DNA from: Tsuneonella amylolytica
GTDB lineage: Bacteria > Pseudomonadota > Alphaproteobacteria > Sphingomonadales > Sphingomonadaceae
DNA length: 64,000 nt
Direction of reading: 5' to 3'
Assembly: GCF_003626915.1 (NCBI RefSeq)
Contig: NZ_CP032570.1
Coordinates: 62,001 to 126,000 of the forward strand
Under the pieces are notes generated by a model that was not told the origin of the DNA, made no database searches, and saw only the letters and a program-made list of their open reading frames with translations. Below are positions 35,385 to 44,567 of this stretch, one piece after another. Both the position numbers and the translations under genes were made by a program. The number at the start of each line of letters is the position of its first letter. Position 1 is the first letter of the stretch.

Positions 35385-37901
35385 TCAGTAGATGCCGCCC
35401 TGTTCCTCGACGAAGTCGGCGGGGCGCTGTTCCTGCTGGCGGCGGACCGTCGTCTGCCGGGCGCTGGCCTGCCGCCCGCGGCGGATGATCTCGAGGATCT
35501 CGTTGCGCTTGGCCGCGACCTCGTCCTGGCGGGTGGCCCGCGGCGGTTCGGTGTCGGGCTTGAAGGCCTCCCAGATCACCGAGGCCATCGGATCGGTGGT
35601 CGGCCACGCGTCGAACACGCGCTTGCCGCTGCGGCGGTCGATCCGCACCATCCGCACGCCGGCCGGCGCGACGAAGGGTTCGTCGGACCAGTAATCGCGG
35701 GTCGCCTTGACGAAGTCGATCATCATCGGCGCCGCGGTGTTGCCGCCCTGCACCCATCCGCCCAGATTGCGCGGCTTGTCGTAGCCGATGTACATCCCTG
35801 CGATAAGATCGGGGCTGCCGCCCACGAACCATGCGTTGGTCGGGCCCGAGGTGGTGCCGGTCTTCCCGAACAGCGGCAGTTCCAGCGCGCGCAGGCGCAC
35901 CGCGGTGCCGCGCTGCACGACGCCTTCGAGCATGTGGACGACCTGGTACGCGGTGCGCGGGTCGATGACCTGGCGGCCCGAAGGGTTGAGGCGCGGCATC
36001 GCCTTGCCGTCCCATTCGGCCATGTTGCAGCCGTTGCAGTCGCGCCGGTCGGCCTTCCAGATCACCTTGCCCCGGCGATCCTGCACGTAGTCGATCAGCG
36101 TCGGATTATGCAGTCGTCCGAAGTCGGCGAGCGCGGAATAGGCGTTCACCATCTTCATCACGGTCGTGTCGCCGGCACCCAGCGCGAACGCGGGATAGTT
36201 CTCGTACTTGCCGATGCCGACCTTTTCGAACGTCCGGGTGACGTTGGGCATCCCGGCGTCCATCGCGATGTGGACGGTCATCAGGTTGCGGCTCTGTTCG
36301 AGGCCCCAGCGCATCGTGTGCACGCCGCCGCCGCCGCCGCCGAAGTTGCGGAAGCATTTTTCGCCCAGCGCCGCGCCCTGGTAGAAACAGTACGCCTGGT
36401 CGGGCACCTCGGTCGCGGGGGTCATGCCGTGGTCGAGGCCGGTGGCATAGACGAACGGCTTGATCGTCGATCCGGGCTGGCGCAGCGCCTGAGTCGCGCG
36501 GTTGAAATCGGACAGGCGGCTGTCGAACCCGCCCTGCATCGCCAGCACCCGACCGGTTGCCGGTTCCTGCGCCAGGAAGCCGCCCGAAACGGTCGGGACC
36601 GTGCGCACCGCGAACGAATTGCCCGACGGCGCGGCGGCGATCACATCGCCCGCCTTCAGCGCGTCGGGCATGCCAGTGAGCGGCGCGGTCTCCCCATCGG
36701 AGAAACCGATCGTGCCGCTGCCGCCGCTGCGCCTGGTCACGACGCCGATGCGCCAGTCCTTGTAATTGATGCCGAGCGGCGAGGCGGCGAGCTGCGACTG
36801 CCAGGTGTCGTCCGACACGTCGATCGTCGCCAGCGGGCCGCCCCAGCCCTTGCCCGCGTTGTAGCGCAGGATGCCGCCGCGCAGCGCATCGCGCGCCGCT
36901 TCCTGCAGCTTCGGATCGAGCGAGGTGCGGACCCACAGGCCGCCCGCGTACACGCTGTTCTTGCCGTCGTCGGCCGTCTCGCCGAACTTGCCCATCAGCT
37001 CGCGGCGCACTTCCTCGAGGAAGTAGCCGGCGTCGACCGTGGGTACGGTCGAGCGAGAGGGCTTGAGGCCGAGCGGCTGCGCCTTGGCCGCCGCGCCTTC
37101 GGCCGCGGTGACGAAATCGTTCGCGACCATCTGGTCGAGCACAAAGTTGCGGCGCGAAATCGCCAGCTGCTCGTTCTGCTTGCGCCCGTAGCGTTCGGGT
37201 GCCTTCGGCAGGATCGCGAGGAAGGCGGCTTCGGACAGGGTGAGGTCGCCCACGTCCTTGTCGAAATAGGCCCGGGATGCCGCCTGCACGCCGTAGCTCC
37301 GGCGGCCGAGCGGGATCTCGTTGAGGTAGAGCTCGAGGATCTGCGGCTTGGTCAGCACGCCTTCGATCCTGCGGGCGAGGATCATTTCCTTCAGCTTGCG
37401 CGTGACCGAGTATTCGTCGCCCAGCAGGATGTTCTTGGCCACCTGCTGGGTGATCGTGGACCCGCCCACCGCGCGCCCGGTGCGGGCCGGGTTGAGGTAA
37501 TCGAACACCGCGCCCATCGTGCCGGTGATGTCGACGCCGCCGTGGGTGAAGAACGTCTTGTCCTCCGCCGCCAGGAACGCCTCGATCAGCGGGCGCGGGA
37601 AATCGGCGTATTGCAGCTGGACGCGGCGCTCGCGGGCATAGGAATGGACGATGTTGCCGTCGATGCCGCGCACGATGGTGGGCAGCGGCGGCTCGTAATC
37701 GACCAGCGTCTCGGCATCGGGCAGCCCGCGCGACAGGACGACCCACAGGATGATGAGGAACAGCAGCCCCGCCGCCGCGAGGCTCGCCAGCCAGCGAAAC
37801 CAGCGCCGCTCGCGCCAGTTGCCGCGCAGCCAGGCGATGGCTCCGTGGGTGTCGCGCCGGATACGGTAGCGGATATGTTCGAGCGTGGTCGTGTCGGCCA
37901 T
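35385..37901 (-). CDS. mrcA: Penicillin-binding protein 1A (bifunctional)
   Basis: This 838-residue class A PBP has one N-terminal transmembrane helix (about 37-57), then a GT51 transglycosylase domain with EDKTFFTHGGVD and GGSTITQQVAKN, then a transpeptidase domain with the active-site Ser in PGSTIKPF, SRN and KTGTT. A Gly6 run (FRNFGGGGGGVHTMRW) sits in the transpeptidase and is coded by a pure triplet repeat. The last 40 residues are basic and Arg/Gln-rich. Start at MADTTTLEH is favoured; the open frame runs 16 codons further up. It follows the amidase by 51 bases. Confidence 0.95.
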   Translation of the reverse strand: MADTTTLEHIRYRIRRDTHGAIAWLRGNWRERRWFRWLASLAAAGLLFLIILWVVLSRGLPDAETLVDYEPPLPTIVRGIDGNIVHSYARERRVQLQYADFPRPLIEAFLAAEDKTFFTHGGVDITGTMGAVFDYLNPARTGRAVGGSTITQQVAKNILLGDEYSVTRKLKEMILARRIEGVLTKPQILELYLNEIPLGRRSYGVQAASRAYFDKDVGDLTLSEAAFLAILPKAPERYGRKQNEQLAISRRNFVLDQMVANDFVTAAEGAAAKAQPLGLKPSRSTVPTVDAGYFLEEVRRELMGKFGETADDGKNSVYAGGLWVRTSLDPKLQEAARDALRGGILRYNAGKGWGGPLATIDVSDDTWQSQLAASPLGINYKDWRIGVVTRRSGGSGTIGFSDGETAPLTGMPDALKAGDVIAAAPSGNSFAVRTVPTVSGGFLAQEPATGRVLAMQGGFDSRLSDFNRATQALRQPGSTIKPFVYATGLDHGMTPATEVPDQAYCFYQGAALGEKCFRNFGGGGGGVHTMRWGLEQSRNLMTVHIAMDAGMPNVTRTFEKVGIGKYENYPAFALGAGDTTVMKMVNAYSALADFGRLHNPTLIDYVQDRRGKVIWKADRRDCNGCNMAEWDGKAMPRLNPSGRQVIDPRTAYQVVHMLEGVVQRGTAVRLRALELPLFGKTGTTSGPTNAWFVGGSPDLIAGMYIGYDKPRNLGGWVQGGNTAAPMMIDFVKATRDYWSDEPFVAPAGVRMVRIDRRSGKRVFDAWPTTDPMASVIWEAFKPDTEPPRATRQDEVAAKRNEILEIIRRGRQASARQTTVRRQQEQRPADFVEEQGGIY

Positions 37902-37952
37902 GGTCAGCGCGCGCCTTAGCACGGCCATTCCGCCGCGCGCCAGCGCCAATGG

Positions 37953-38825
37953 TCAGGTCGCGTTCGATTGGCGGGCGAAATAGATGCGGATCGCCCGCGC
38001 CATGACTTCGGCGAAGCGCTGCCGCCCCTCGGGCGAGGCAAGGCGTTCGGCCTCGTTGCGGTTCGAGATGAAACCGGCTTCGTAAAGCACGCTCGGCACG
38101 TCGGGCGCACGGAGCACCGCCAGTGCGGCGGAGCGGCGCGGCTGCGGATGGAAGGCGAGCACCCCTTCCCCCTCGCGCGCGACCAGCCGGGCGAACTCGG
38201 CGCTGTCACCCTGCGTGCGGCGCTGGGCCAGTTCCACGAGGATCGTGGAGACGGTGTCGTTCTCCCCCGCCAGCGCGACGCCGTTGACCATGTCGGCGCT
38301 GTTCTCGCGCGCGGCGAAGCGGGCGGCGGCCTCGCTCGATGCCTCGTTCGACAGGGTGTAGATGCTCGCGCCCGAGACCTCGCCGATCTCGCCGGCCGAA
38401 TCGGCATGGATCGACAGGAACAGGTCCGCACCCAGTGCCCGTGCGATGGCAAACCGTTCGCCCAGCACGAGGAAGCGGTCGTCGTCGCGGGTCAGCGCCA
38501 CGCGCACCCCGCCGTCGGCGACGATCCGGTCGCGCAGCGCGGTCGCGAGTTCGAGCACGAGGTCCTTCTCGCGGTATCCCTGCCCGCTCGCCCCCGGATC
38601 GTGCCCCCCGTGCCCCGCGTCGATCACCACCAGCGGGCGCGAGCGGTCCTGCGGGCCGTATACCTTCGGCAGGTCGGCCGGTTCGCCTGCGGGCGGCAGT
38701 TCGAGATGGATCACGTATCCCCGCCCCAGCGTCGGCACGTCGAGCGTCCGGCCGAAGGCGTAGAGTCCCGCCAGCAGGGCGATGGGGGCGAGGAACACCA
38801 TCCAGAGTTGCGCGCGCAGCGACAT
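37953..38825 (-). CDS. N-acetylmuramoyl-L-alanine amidase (Amidase_3)
   Basis: This 290-residue protein has an N-terminal anchor or uncleaved signal (MSLRAQLWMVFLAPIALLAGLYAFG) and a periplasmic Amidase_3 domain. Zinc ligands are in VVIDAGHGGHDPGASG, LTRDDDRF is next, LFLSIHADSAGE provides the second His, and VLYEAGFISNRNEA the catalytic Glu. It cleaves peptide stems in septal peptidoglycan. There is no AMIN domain. It lies in the amidase-PBP1A arrangement divergent from rne, which is conserved in Alphaproteobacteria. The longer open frame reaching 39206 would run across the rne leader and is not used. Confidence 0.93.
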   Translation of the reverse strand: MSLRAQLWMVFLAPIALLAGLYAFGRTLDVPTLGRGYVIHLELPPAGEPADLPKVYGPQDRSRPLVVIDAGHGGHDPGASGQGYREKDLVLELATALRDRIVADGGVRVALTRDDDRFLVLGERFAIARALGADLFLSIHADSAGEIGEVSGASIYTLSNEASSEAAARFAARENSADMVNGVALAGENDTVSTILVELAQRRTQGDSAEFARLVAREGEGVLAFHPQPRRSAALAVLRAPDVPSVLYEAGFISNRNEAERLASPEGRQRFAEVMARAIRIYFARQSNAT

Positions 38826-39283
38826 TGCGCGCCTTGGTGACGGCCATGTCGCGCCAGCGCAATATGGTTGCCGTGTTAATCCCACGCTGCTAGCACCGCC
38901 GGCGACCGGGTTTCCGCCCGTACCGACCGGCAGGCACGCATTTTCGCGCGCTCCGCGGCGGGGCGGACCGGCATTTACCGGGGCGGGGTCCTCCCTCCCT
39001 TCGAAGACCAGGTTGACGCAAGCGATGAGCCTTCCCGCCCCGCAGTTTCCGTTGTCGCCGAAGGGCGATGGCGCGATGCTGCCGGTCCGGTCCGCGCCGA
39101 TTTCGCGCAGGCTTTCCCTTGCAAAGACATCATTCCGGCCCGCCGCCACCGTGCGCGCGGGCCGGTTCGTATCGGCCGCCCGTCCGCAGTCATGCGGCGA
39201 CGGCATTCCACCACTAGGATGCGCGCCCCGCTTCCCGTCCGACGGACGTCGAGCGGCGCGGCTGCGCGCACGGAGAACTTACA
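38826..39283. promoter_or_regulatory. 458-base divergent gap; likely rne promoter and long leader
   Basis: This is the only non-coding stretch above 300 bases. It separates the divergent amidase and rne genes. It is GC-rich and contains several inverted repeats, for example CGTCCG/CGGACG at 39236-39247 and GGCCGG/CCGGCC-like pairs near 39160. No small ORF with a convincing start and hydrophobic or conserved pattern was seen. In other bacteria rne leaders mediate RNase E autoregulation; that role here is inferred from length and position. Confidence 0.5.
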
Positions 39284-42082
39284 ATGGCAACGCGCATGCT
39301 CATCGACGCGCGCCACCCGGAAGAAACCCGGGTCGCAGTCCTCAAGGGTAATCGGATCGAGGAATTCGATTTCGAATCTGCCGAACACAAGCAGATCAAG
39401 GGCAACATCTACCTCGCCAAGGTCACCCGGGTCGAACCGTCGCTACAGGCAGCCTTCGTCGATTTCGGCGGCAACCGCCACGGCTTCCTCGCGTTCGGCG
39501 AAATCCATCCCGACTACTACCAGATCCCGAAGGAAGATCGCGAACGCCTGCTGGCCGAAGAGGCCGAGGCGATCGAGGAAGAGTCGCGACTGCGCGCGGA
39601 GGACGAAGAGGAAGGCCACTCCCCCGGCGACGAATACGATGCCGAGGACGAGACCGGCGAATCCTTCGTCGAGGAAATCGCCGAGGACGGGGTCGAGGAA
39701 ATCGACACCTCGGAAAAGGACAATGTCGCCACGATCGAGGCCGGTCACGTCGAGAACGGCGACGATGACGAATTCGGCGACGACGACGAAACGGGCGCCG
39801 AAAACGACGCCGAAAATCGGCAGCGCCGCGGCCGTGGCCGCGGCCGCCGGCAGGGCAAGGGCGGCAAGCCCGGCAGCCGCGCCAAGCAGGTCGACGAAGT
39901 CCGCGCCAAGCGCATGGCGCTGCGCCGCCGCTACAAGATCCAGGACGTCATCCAGCGCCGCCAGGTCCTGCTCGTCCAGGTCGTGAAGGAAGAACGCGGC
40001 AACAAGGGCGCCGCCCTCACCACCTATCTCAGCCTTGCCGGCCGCTACTGCGTGCTGATGCCGAACTCGAGCCACGGCGGCGGGATCAGCCGCAAGATCA
40101 GCTCGGCCGCCGACCGCAAGCGGTTGAAGAGCATCGTCAGCGACCTGTCGCTGCCCAAGTCGATGGGCCTGATAGTCCGCACCGCCGGCCTCCAGCGCAC
40201 CAAGCCCGAGATCAAGCGCGACTTCGACTACCTCGCCCGCCTGTGGGACGAGATCCGCGAGAATACGCTGAAGTCCAGCGCCCCCTCGCTGATCCACTCG
40301 GACAGCGACCTCATCAAGCGCGCCATCCGCGACATCTACAACAAGGAAATCGAGGAAGTCGTCGTCGAGGGCGAGGCCGGTTACAAGTCGGCCAAGGAGT
40401 TCATGAAGCTCCTGATGCCGAGCCACGCGCGCCGGGTGAAGGCCTACAGCGACCCCGTTCCGCTGTTCCAGCGCTACGGCGCGGAAGACCAGCTGCGCGC
40501 GATGTACGACCCCGTCGTCCAGCTGAAGAGCGGCGGCTACCTCGTCATCAACCCGACCGAGGCGCTGGTTTCGATCGACATCAACTCGGGCCGCTCCACG
40601 AAGGAGCACGGGATCGAAGCGACCGCGCTGAACACCAACCTCGAGGCTGCGCGCGAGATCGCTCGCCAGCTGCGCCTGCGCGACATGGCCGGCCTCGTGG
40701 TCATCGACTTCATCGACATGGAATATTCGTCGAATATTCGCAAAGTCGAGAAGTGCATGAAGGAGGCGCTGAAGAACGACCGCGCCCGCATCCAGGTCGG
40801 CCGCATCTCGGGCTTCGGCCTGATGGAGATGAGCCGCCAGCGCCTGCGCACCGGTGTGCTCGAAGCAACGACCCGCGAATGCCCGCACTGCGACGGCACC
40901 GGCCTCGTCCGCACCGCCAGCTCCGCCGGCCTCAGCGCACTGCGCCTGATCGAGGACGAAGCGGCCAAGGGCAAGGGCACCGTCATCAGCCTCTATGCCT
41001 CCACCGAGGCGGCGATCTACCTGCTCAACGCCAAGCGCGCCGATCTCGCCGAGATCGAGGAGCGCTACGGCGTCAACGTCGAGGTCATCCCCGAAGGCGA
41101 GGACGAAGGGGCCAAGATGCGCGTCGGCAGCAGCGGCCCCCGCCCGACCGTCGCCCCGAAGTTCGAGCCGATCGTCGAGGACGTCGAGGACGACGAACCG
41201 GTCGAGGACGACTACGAAGACGAGGACGCCCACGATCAGGAGGATCGCGAAGACGAACCTTCCGACGATCGCGGCGGCCGGAAGAAGCGCCGCCGGCGCG
41301 GTGGCCGGGGCCGCAAGGAACGCGGCGACGGCGAGAACGGTGAGGATACGGCCGGTAGCGATGCCGACGACGGCGACGATGCCGACGAAAGCCGCGAGCC
41401 GGCCTCCCGCGACGACGAGGATGGCGAGGACCGCCCGAAGAAGCGCCGCCGCCGTGGCGGTCGCCGCCGGCGCGGCCGCGGTCGCGATGGCGAGAACGGC
41501 AGTGAAGCGCTCGAAGACAAGGGTGAGGATGGCGACGAAGACGCCGTCACTCCGGCCGATGCGGAGGCGCTGCAGAATGCGGTCGGCGACGCGGTCGAGG
41601 ACAGCATGTCGGTCGTCGGGACCGAGGAGCAGGCGGAAGAGCAGACCGACAAACCGGCTCCCCGGAAGCGTACACGCCGGAAGAAGGCGGACGTCGAGAC
41701 GCCCTCCGATACAGCTCCGACCGACGAAACGGTCGTCGGCGAGCCGGATGCGCCCGAGCCCGCCGCCGATGACGCCGCCCCTGCCAAGCCCAAGCGCACC
41801 CGGCGCAAGAAGGCCGATGTAGAAGCGGAAGGCGATGCCGAAGCGTCGGCATCCGAGGCGCCGTCCGCTTCGCAAGAGCCGGACGCCAAGCCGAAGGCAC
41901 GCCGGTCGCGCGCCCGGAAGGCCGCGCCTGCATCCGAGGATACGGCGAGCGCCGATCCGGTGACCGCCCCGGCGGAGGAACCGGCCGCACCTGCAGAGAC
42001 GGTCGAGGCCGCGGCCGACGAGCCGATCGCGGAAAAGCCCGCTAAGCGCGGCGGATGGTGGCAGCGCACGTTCGGCGAGTGA
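39284..42082 (+). CDS. rne: Ribonuclease E
   Basis: This 932-residue endoribonuclease is the central enzyme of mRNA decay. It starts with an S1 domain (NIYLAKVTRVEPSLQAAFVD). That domain is interrupted at about 85-190 by a long acidic then Arg/Gly-rich insertion, and the second S1 half follows (KIQDVIQRRQVLLVQVVKEE). The catalytic region has the metal Asp residues in VSIDINSGRS and VVIDFIDM and the zinc link CPHCDGTG. Residues 620-932 are alternating acidic and basic low-complexity sequence, the expected RNA- and protein-binding scaffold of a degradosome. It ends GGWWQRTFGE, a conserved alphaproteobacterial C-terminus. Confidence 0.96.
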   Translation: MATRMLIDARHPEETRVAVLKGNRIEEFDFESAEHKQIKGNIYLAKVTRVEPSLQAAFVDFGGNRHGFLAFGEIHPDYYQIPKEDRERLLAEEAEAIEEESRLRAEDEEEGHSPGDEYDAEDETGESFVEEIAEDGVEEIDTSEKDNVATIEAGHVENGDDDEFGDDDETGAENDAENRQRRGRGRGRRQGKGGKPGSRAKQVDEVRAKRMALRRRYKIQDVIQRRQVLLVQVVKEERGNKGAALTTYLSLAGRYCVLMPNSSHGGGISRKISSAADRKRLKSIVSDLSLPKSMGLIVRTAGLQRTKPEIKRDFDYLARLWDEIRENTLKSSAPSLIHSDSDLIKRAIRDIYNKEIEEVVVEGEAGYKSAKEFMKLLMPSHARRVKAYSDPVPLFQRYGAEDQLRAMYDPVVQLKSGGYLVINPTEALVSIDINSGRSTKEHGIEATALNTNLEAAREIARQLRLRDMAGLVVIDFIDMEYSSNIRKVEKCMKEALKNDRARIQVGRISGFGLMEMSRQRLRTGVLEATTRECPHCDGTGLVRTASSAGLSALRLIEDEAAKGKGTVISLYASTEAAIYLLNAKRADLAEIEERYGVNVEVIPEGEDEGAKMRVGSSGPRPTVAPKFEPIVEDVEDDEPVEDDYEDEDAHDQEDREDEPSDDRGGRKKRRRRGGRGRKERGDGENGEDTAGSDADDGDDADESREPASRDDEDGEDRPKKRRRRGGRRRRGRGRDGENGSEALEDKGEDGDEDAVTPADAEALQNAVGDAVEDSMSVVGTEEQAEEQTDKPAPRKRTRRKKADVETPSDTAPTDETVVGEPDAPEPAADDAAPAKPKRTRRKKADVEAEGDAEASASEAPSASQEPDAKPKARRSRARKAAPASEDTASADPVTAPAEEPAAPAETVEAAADEPIAEKPAKRGGWWQRTFGE

Positions 42083-42107
42083 TCCAGGCCGGATGAAATC
42101 GCGCGAA

Positions 42108-42149
42108 GCCGCCGCCGGCCGTCCGGCCCATCACCGGGCCGGCGGCGGC
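42108..42149 (+). terminator. Strong hairpin after rne
   Basis: GCCGCCGCCGGCC (42108-42120) pairs perfectly with GGCCGGCGGCGGC (42137-42149), a 13-bp stem, with a further GGCCC/GGGCC pairing possible in the loop. It starts 25 bases after the rne stop. There is no T tract afterwards, so it may be a 3'-end stabilising hairpin or a Rho-assisted terminator. Confidence 0.6.
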
Positions 42150-42210
42150 TTCCGCAATCCGCCGGGCAGCCCCCCGGCAGACGGCGGGCCTGCGCGAGTT
42201 CCTGCGCTTC

Positions 42211-43071
42211 ATGTTGGTCGACATGCGGCGGGCAAAGGTGCCGCCTATCCCCGCCGGTCATGTCGCGCCCGCCCCGCCCGACCTGGCGAACCTTGCCGAG
42301 AACGAGGTCGCATGGCTTGGACACGCCTGTTTCGCCTTGCGCATGGCGGACAGGCTAATGCTGACCGACCCTTACCTGACCCGCACCGCCGGACCATTCG
42401 GAATAGGGCCGAAACGGTTCGTCCCCTCCCCGGTTCGCGCCGAAGACCTGCCGCGGGTCGACCTCATCGCGATCAGCCACAACCATTACGACCATATCGA
42501 TGCGCAGGCTCTGAAGGCCTACCGCTGGCGCGACGAGACGCCGGTCGTCTGCCCGCTGGGCGTCGGCGCCTTGATCCGCCGGCTCGGGTTCGCGCATGTC
42601 GTCGAACTGGACTGGTGGCAGGACCGGGCGCTCGGCGAACTGGCGGTCGCGTGTCTGCCGGCGGTTCATTTTTCCGGACGCGGCCTGCTCGACCGGAACC
42701 GCACCCTGTGGGCGAGCTTCGGTTTCGTTTCGGACACGCGCAAGGTGTGGTTCGGCGGCGATACCGCGCCGGGCCCCGTTTTTCGGGAGATCGGCGCGCG
42801 CGCTGGTCCGTTCGATCTCGCGATCGTGGGGATCGGTGCCTACGAGCCACGCTCGATCATGCAGGCCAGCCACGCCACGCCCGAGGAAGGCATCGGCATC
42901 GCCCGCGATCTGCGCGCCAGGGCAGCGCTCGGTATGCACTGGGGCACCATCACGCTGACGCCGGAAGACCCGTTCGAGGCGCCCGGCAGGTTTCGCAGGG
43001 CTGCGCTGGAGCAGCAATTCGGGGAGGCGAATGCGTGGACCCTGCCGATCGGCGGGGTCCGGGCCTTCTGA
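42211..43071 (+). CDS. MBL-fold metallo-hydrolase (UlaG/NAPE-PLD-like)
   Basis: This 286-residue protein has a metallo-beta-lactamase fold. Metal ligands are in AISHNHYDHID (HxHxDH) and in VWFGGDTAPG. The N-terminal NEVAWLGHACFALRM and LTDPYLT match the NAPE-PLD/UlaG branch. A conserved-looking stretch REFLRFMLVDMRRAKVPP continues before the chosen Met, but no standard start codon is present upstream in that frame before a stop, so 42211 is used. Substrate unknown; phospholipid or lactone hydrolysis are possibilities from relatives. It is convergent with the methyltransferase, stop to stop with no gap. Confidence 0.85.
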   Translation: MLVDMRRAKVPPIPAGHVAPAPPDLANLAENEVAWLGHACFALRMADRLMLTDPYLTRTAGPFGIGPKRFVPSPVRAEDLPRVDLIAISHNHYDHIDAQALKAYRWRDETPVVCPLGVGALIRRLGFAHVVELDWWQDRALGELAVACLPAVHFSGRGLLDRNRTLWASFGFVSDTRKVWFGGDTAPGPVFREIGARAGPFDLAIVGIGAYEPRSIMQASHATPEEGIGIARDLRARAALGMHWGTITLTPEDPFEAPGRFRRAALEQQFGEANAWTLPIGGVRAF

Positions 43072-43698
43072 TCACTTGCGGGCGACGCCCCATTCCATCC
43101 AGCCCATGAACCTGGGCGCGCCGGGAAGATAGCCGCGACCGAGCGGCTCGACCGAGAAGCGCCCGCCGCGAAGGGCCGAACCGACCTGACGGGTCAGGTG
43201 GCAACCACCGGCCAGCGACTTCCAGACCGGCTCGACACGATCCTGCCACTTCGCAGGCCCGGCATCGGGCGCGCGGCCATGCTCGGCGAACAGAAGCTGC
43301 CCGCCCGGCCTGAGGACGCGGTGCATCTCCGCGATGGCGCGCTGGTGGTCGCTCACCGAACACAGCGTGTAGGTGCAGACGACCGTGTCGAACGTCGATG
43401 CCGGGAATGGGATGTCCTCGGCCACACCGCGGCGAATATCGCACGGCAGATCGCTCTTGCCCGTCCTGCGACGGGCACCGTCGAGCAGGGGCTCGCTGGG
43501 GTCGATACCGGCGAAAGCGGTGATGCGGGCGGGATCGTAGAAACGCTGGTTGAGGCCGCCGCCGCAGCCGATCTCGAGAACCCGGCCTTCGGCAAGCGGA
43601 ACGACTTGCGCACGCAGGCGCGCGATCGCCTTCTGTCCGCAGGCGGCGGTGACGACCTTCGGCATCACGTGCGCATCGTACCAGCGTTGCAGACCCAT
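43072..43698 (-). CDS. Class I SAM-dependent methyltransferase
   Basis: This 208-residue cytoplasmic methyltransferase has motif I VLEIGCGGGLNQRFYD, acidic GIDPSEPLL, motif with EDIPFPASTFDTVVCTYTLC, and MHRVLRPGGQLLFAEHG. It resembles the UbiE/Methyltransf_11 group. The start MGLQRWYDAHV has GGGAGG about 10 bases upstream; a longer open frame exists but overlaps the divergent gene. Substrate cannot be predicted. Confidence 0.87.
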   Translation of the reverse strand: MGLQRWYDAHVMPKVVTAACGQKAIARLRAQVVPLAEGRVLEIGCGGGLNQRFYDPARITAFAGIDPSEPLLDGARRRTGKSDLPCDIRRGVAEDIPFPASTFDTVVCTYTLCSVSDHQRAIAEMHRVLRPGGQLLFAEHGRAPDAGPAKWQDRVEPVWKSLAGGCHLTRQVGSALRGGRFSVEPLGRGYLPGAPRFMGWMEWGVARK

Positions 43699-43742
43699 CG
43701 CATTCCCCCTCCCGGCGCGACCAGCGTTACTGCCCAGTCTTA

Positions 43743-44567
43743 ATGCTGGAGATAAACCTGGCAATCGGGCAAAGCGCGCGGACCGTGATTGCACCCGTCC
43801 CCGCCCTCGTCCTCGCCGGATCGCGTCCGGGGCCCGACCCCCTTCTCGCCGGAAGCGGGCTAGCGACGAAGGCGCTGCTGCCGATTACTGGCAAGCCGAT
43901 GCTGGCCCATGTCCTGACTGCTCTGGCGTCGTCTCCGTTCGTCGGCCCTGTCACGGTCGTGGCGCAAGAGACCGGGGTCCTGTCCGCTCATCCGGCGCTA
44001 TCAAAATACCCGGCTCGCTGGCGTTCATCGGCAGGCTCGATCGCCGATGCGGTTCGTGCCGGGATGGAGGACGCCGGCGGGCCGCTGTTCGTCACGACGG
44101 CGGACAATGTCCTCCTGACGCCATCCATGATCGCTCAGTTCCTGGGTGAAGCGGCGGGGACGGACGTCGCGATCGGGCTCGTCGAGCGGCATACGGTCGA
44201 GGCTGCCGGGCACTCCACCCAGCGTACTTGGCTGCCTTTTCGCGGCGGGGCATGGTCGGGGGCGAACCTCTTCCTGCTCGGCGGCCCGCAAGTCCTTCCC
44301 CTGGTCGAGTTCTGGCGCGCCCTCGAGCAGGACCGCAAGAAAGGTTTGAAGTTGCTCGGCGCATTCGGCCCCGGCTTGTTCCTCGGGGCCGCGCTTCGCC
44401 TCATCGACATCCATGTGTTCGCGCGAAGGGCCGCAGGGCGCTTCGGCCTCGACGCGCGCATCGTCGCCATGAGTGCCGCGGAAGCCTGCATCGATGCCGA
44501 CAAGCCGTCCGACCTGCCGGTGATCGAAGCGATCCTGGCCGAACGTCAGGCCGAGGCGAGCGCCTGA
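43743..44567 (+). CDS. MobA-like nucleotidyltransferase family protein
   Basis: This 274-residue protein has an NTP-transferase fold: ALVLAGSRPGPDPLLAG near the N-terminus, KALLPITGKPMLAHVLTAL, and the metal-binding LFVTTADNVLLTP. The chosen ATG gives 14 extra residues before a GTG at 43785 that would begin MIAPVPALVLAG, closer to the family pattern. The 3' end overlaps the convergent kinase gene by 22 bases. Neighbours (kinase, ICMT, flippase) suggest cell-envelope glycolipid or polysaccharide synthesis, but the product is unknown. Confidence 0.8.
   Translation: MLEINLAIGQSARTVIAPVPALVLAGSRPGPDPLLAGSGLATKALLPITGKPMLAHVLTALASSPFVGPVTVVAQETGVLSAHPALSKYPARWRSSAGSIADAVRAGMEDAGGPLFVTTADNVLLTPSMIAQFLGEAAGTDVAIGLVERHTVEAAGHSTQRTWLPFRGGAWSGANLFLLGGPQVLPLVEFWRALEQDRKKGLKLLGAFGPGLFLGAALRLIDIHVFARRAAGRFGLDARIVAMSAAEACIDADKPSDLPVIEAILAERQAEASA

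Noticed and set aside
35340-37919. 859-codon + strand frame opposite PBP1A
   Set aside because: PBP1A motifs are complete on the minus strand; this frame is its complement.
38826-39283. tRNA or small ORF in the rne leader
   Set aside because: No cloverleaf with TTCGA arm and no frame with a convincing start, length or hydrophobic pattern.
39443-41875. 810-codon minus-strand frame opposite rne
   Set aside because: Low-complexity Ala/Val/Leu-rich complement of the acidic and basic rne codons.
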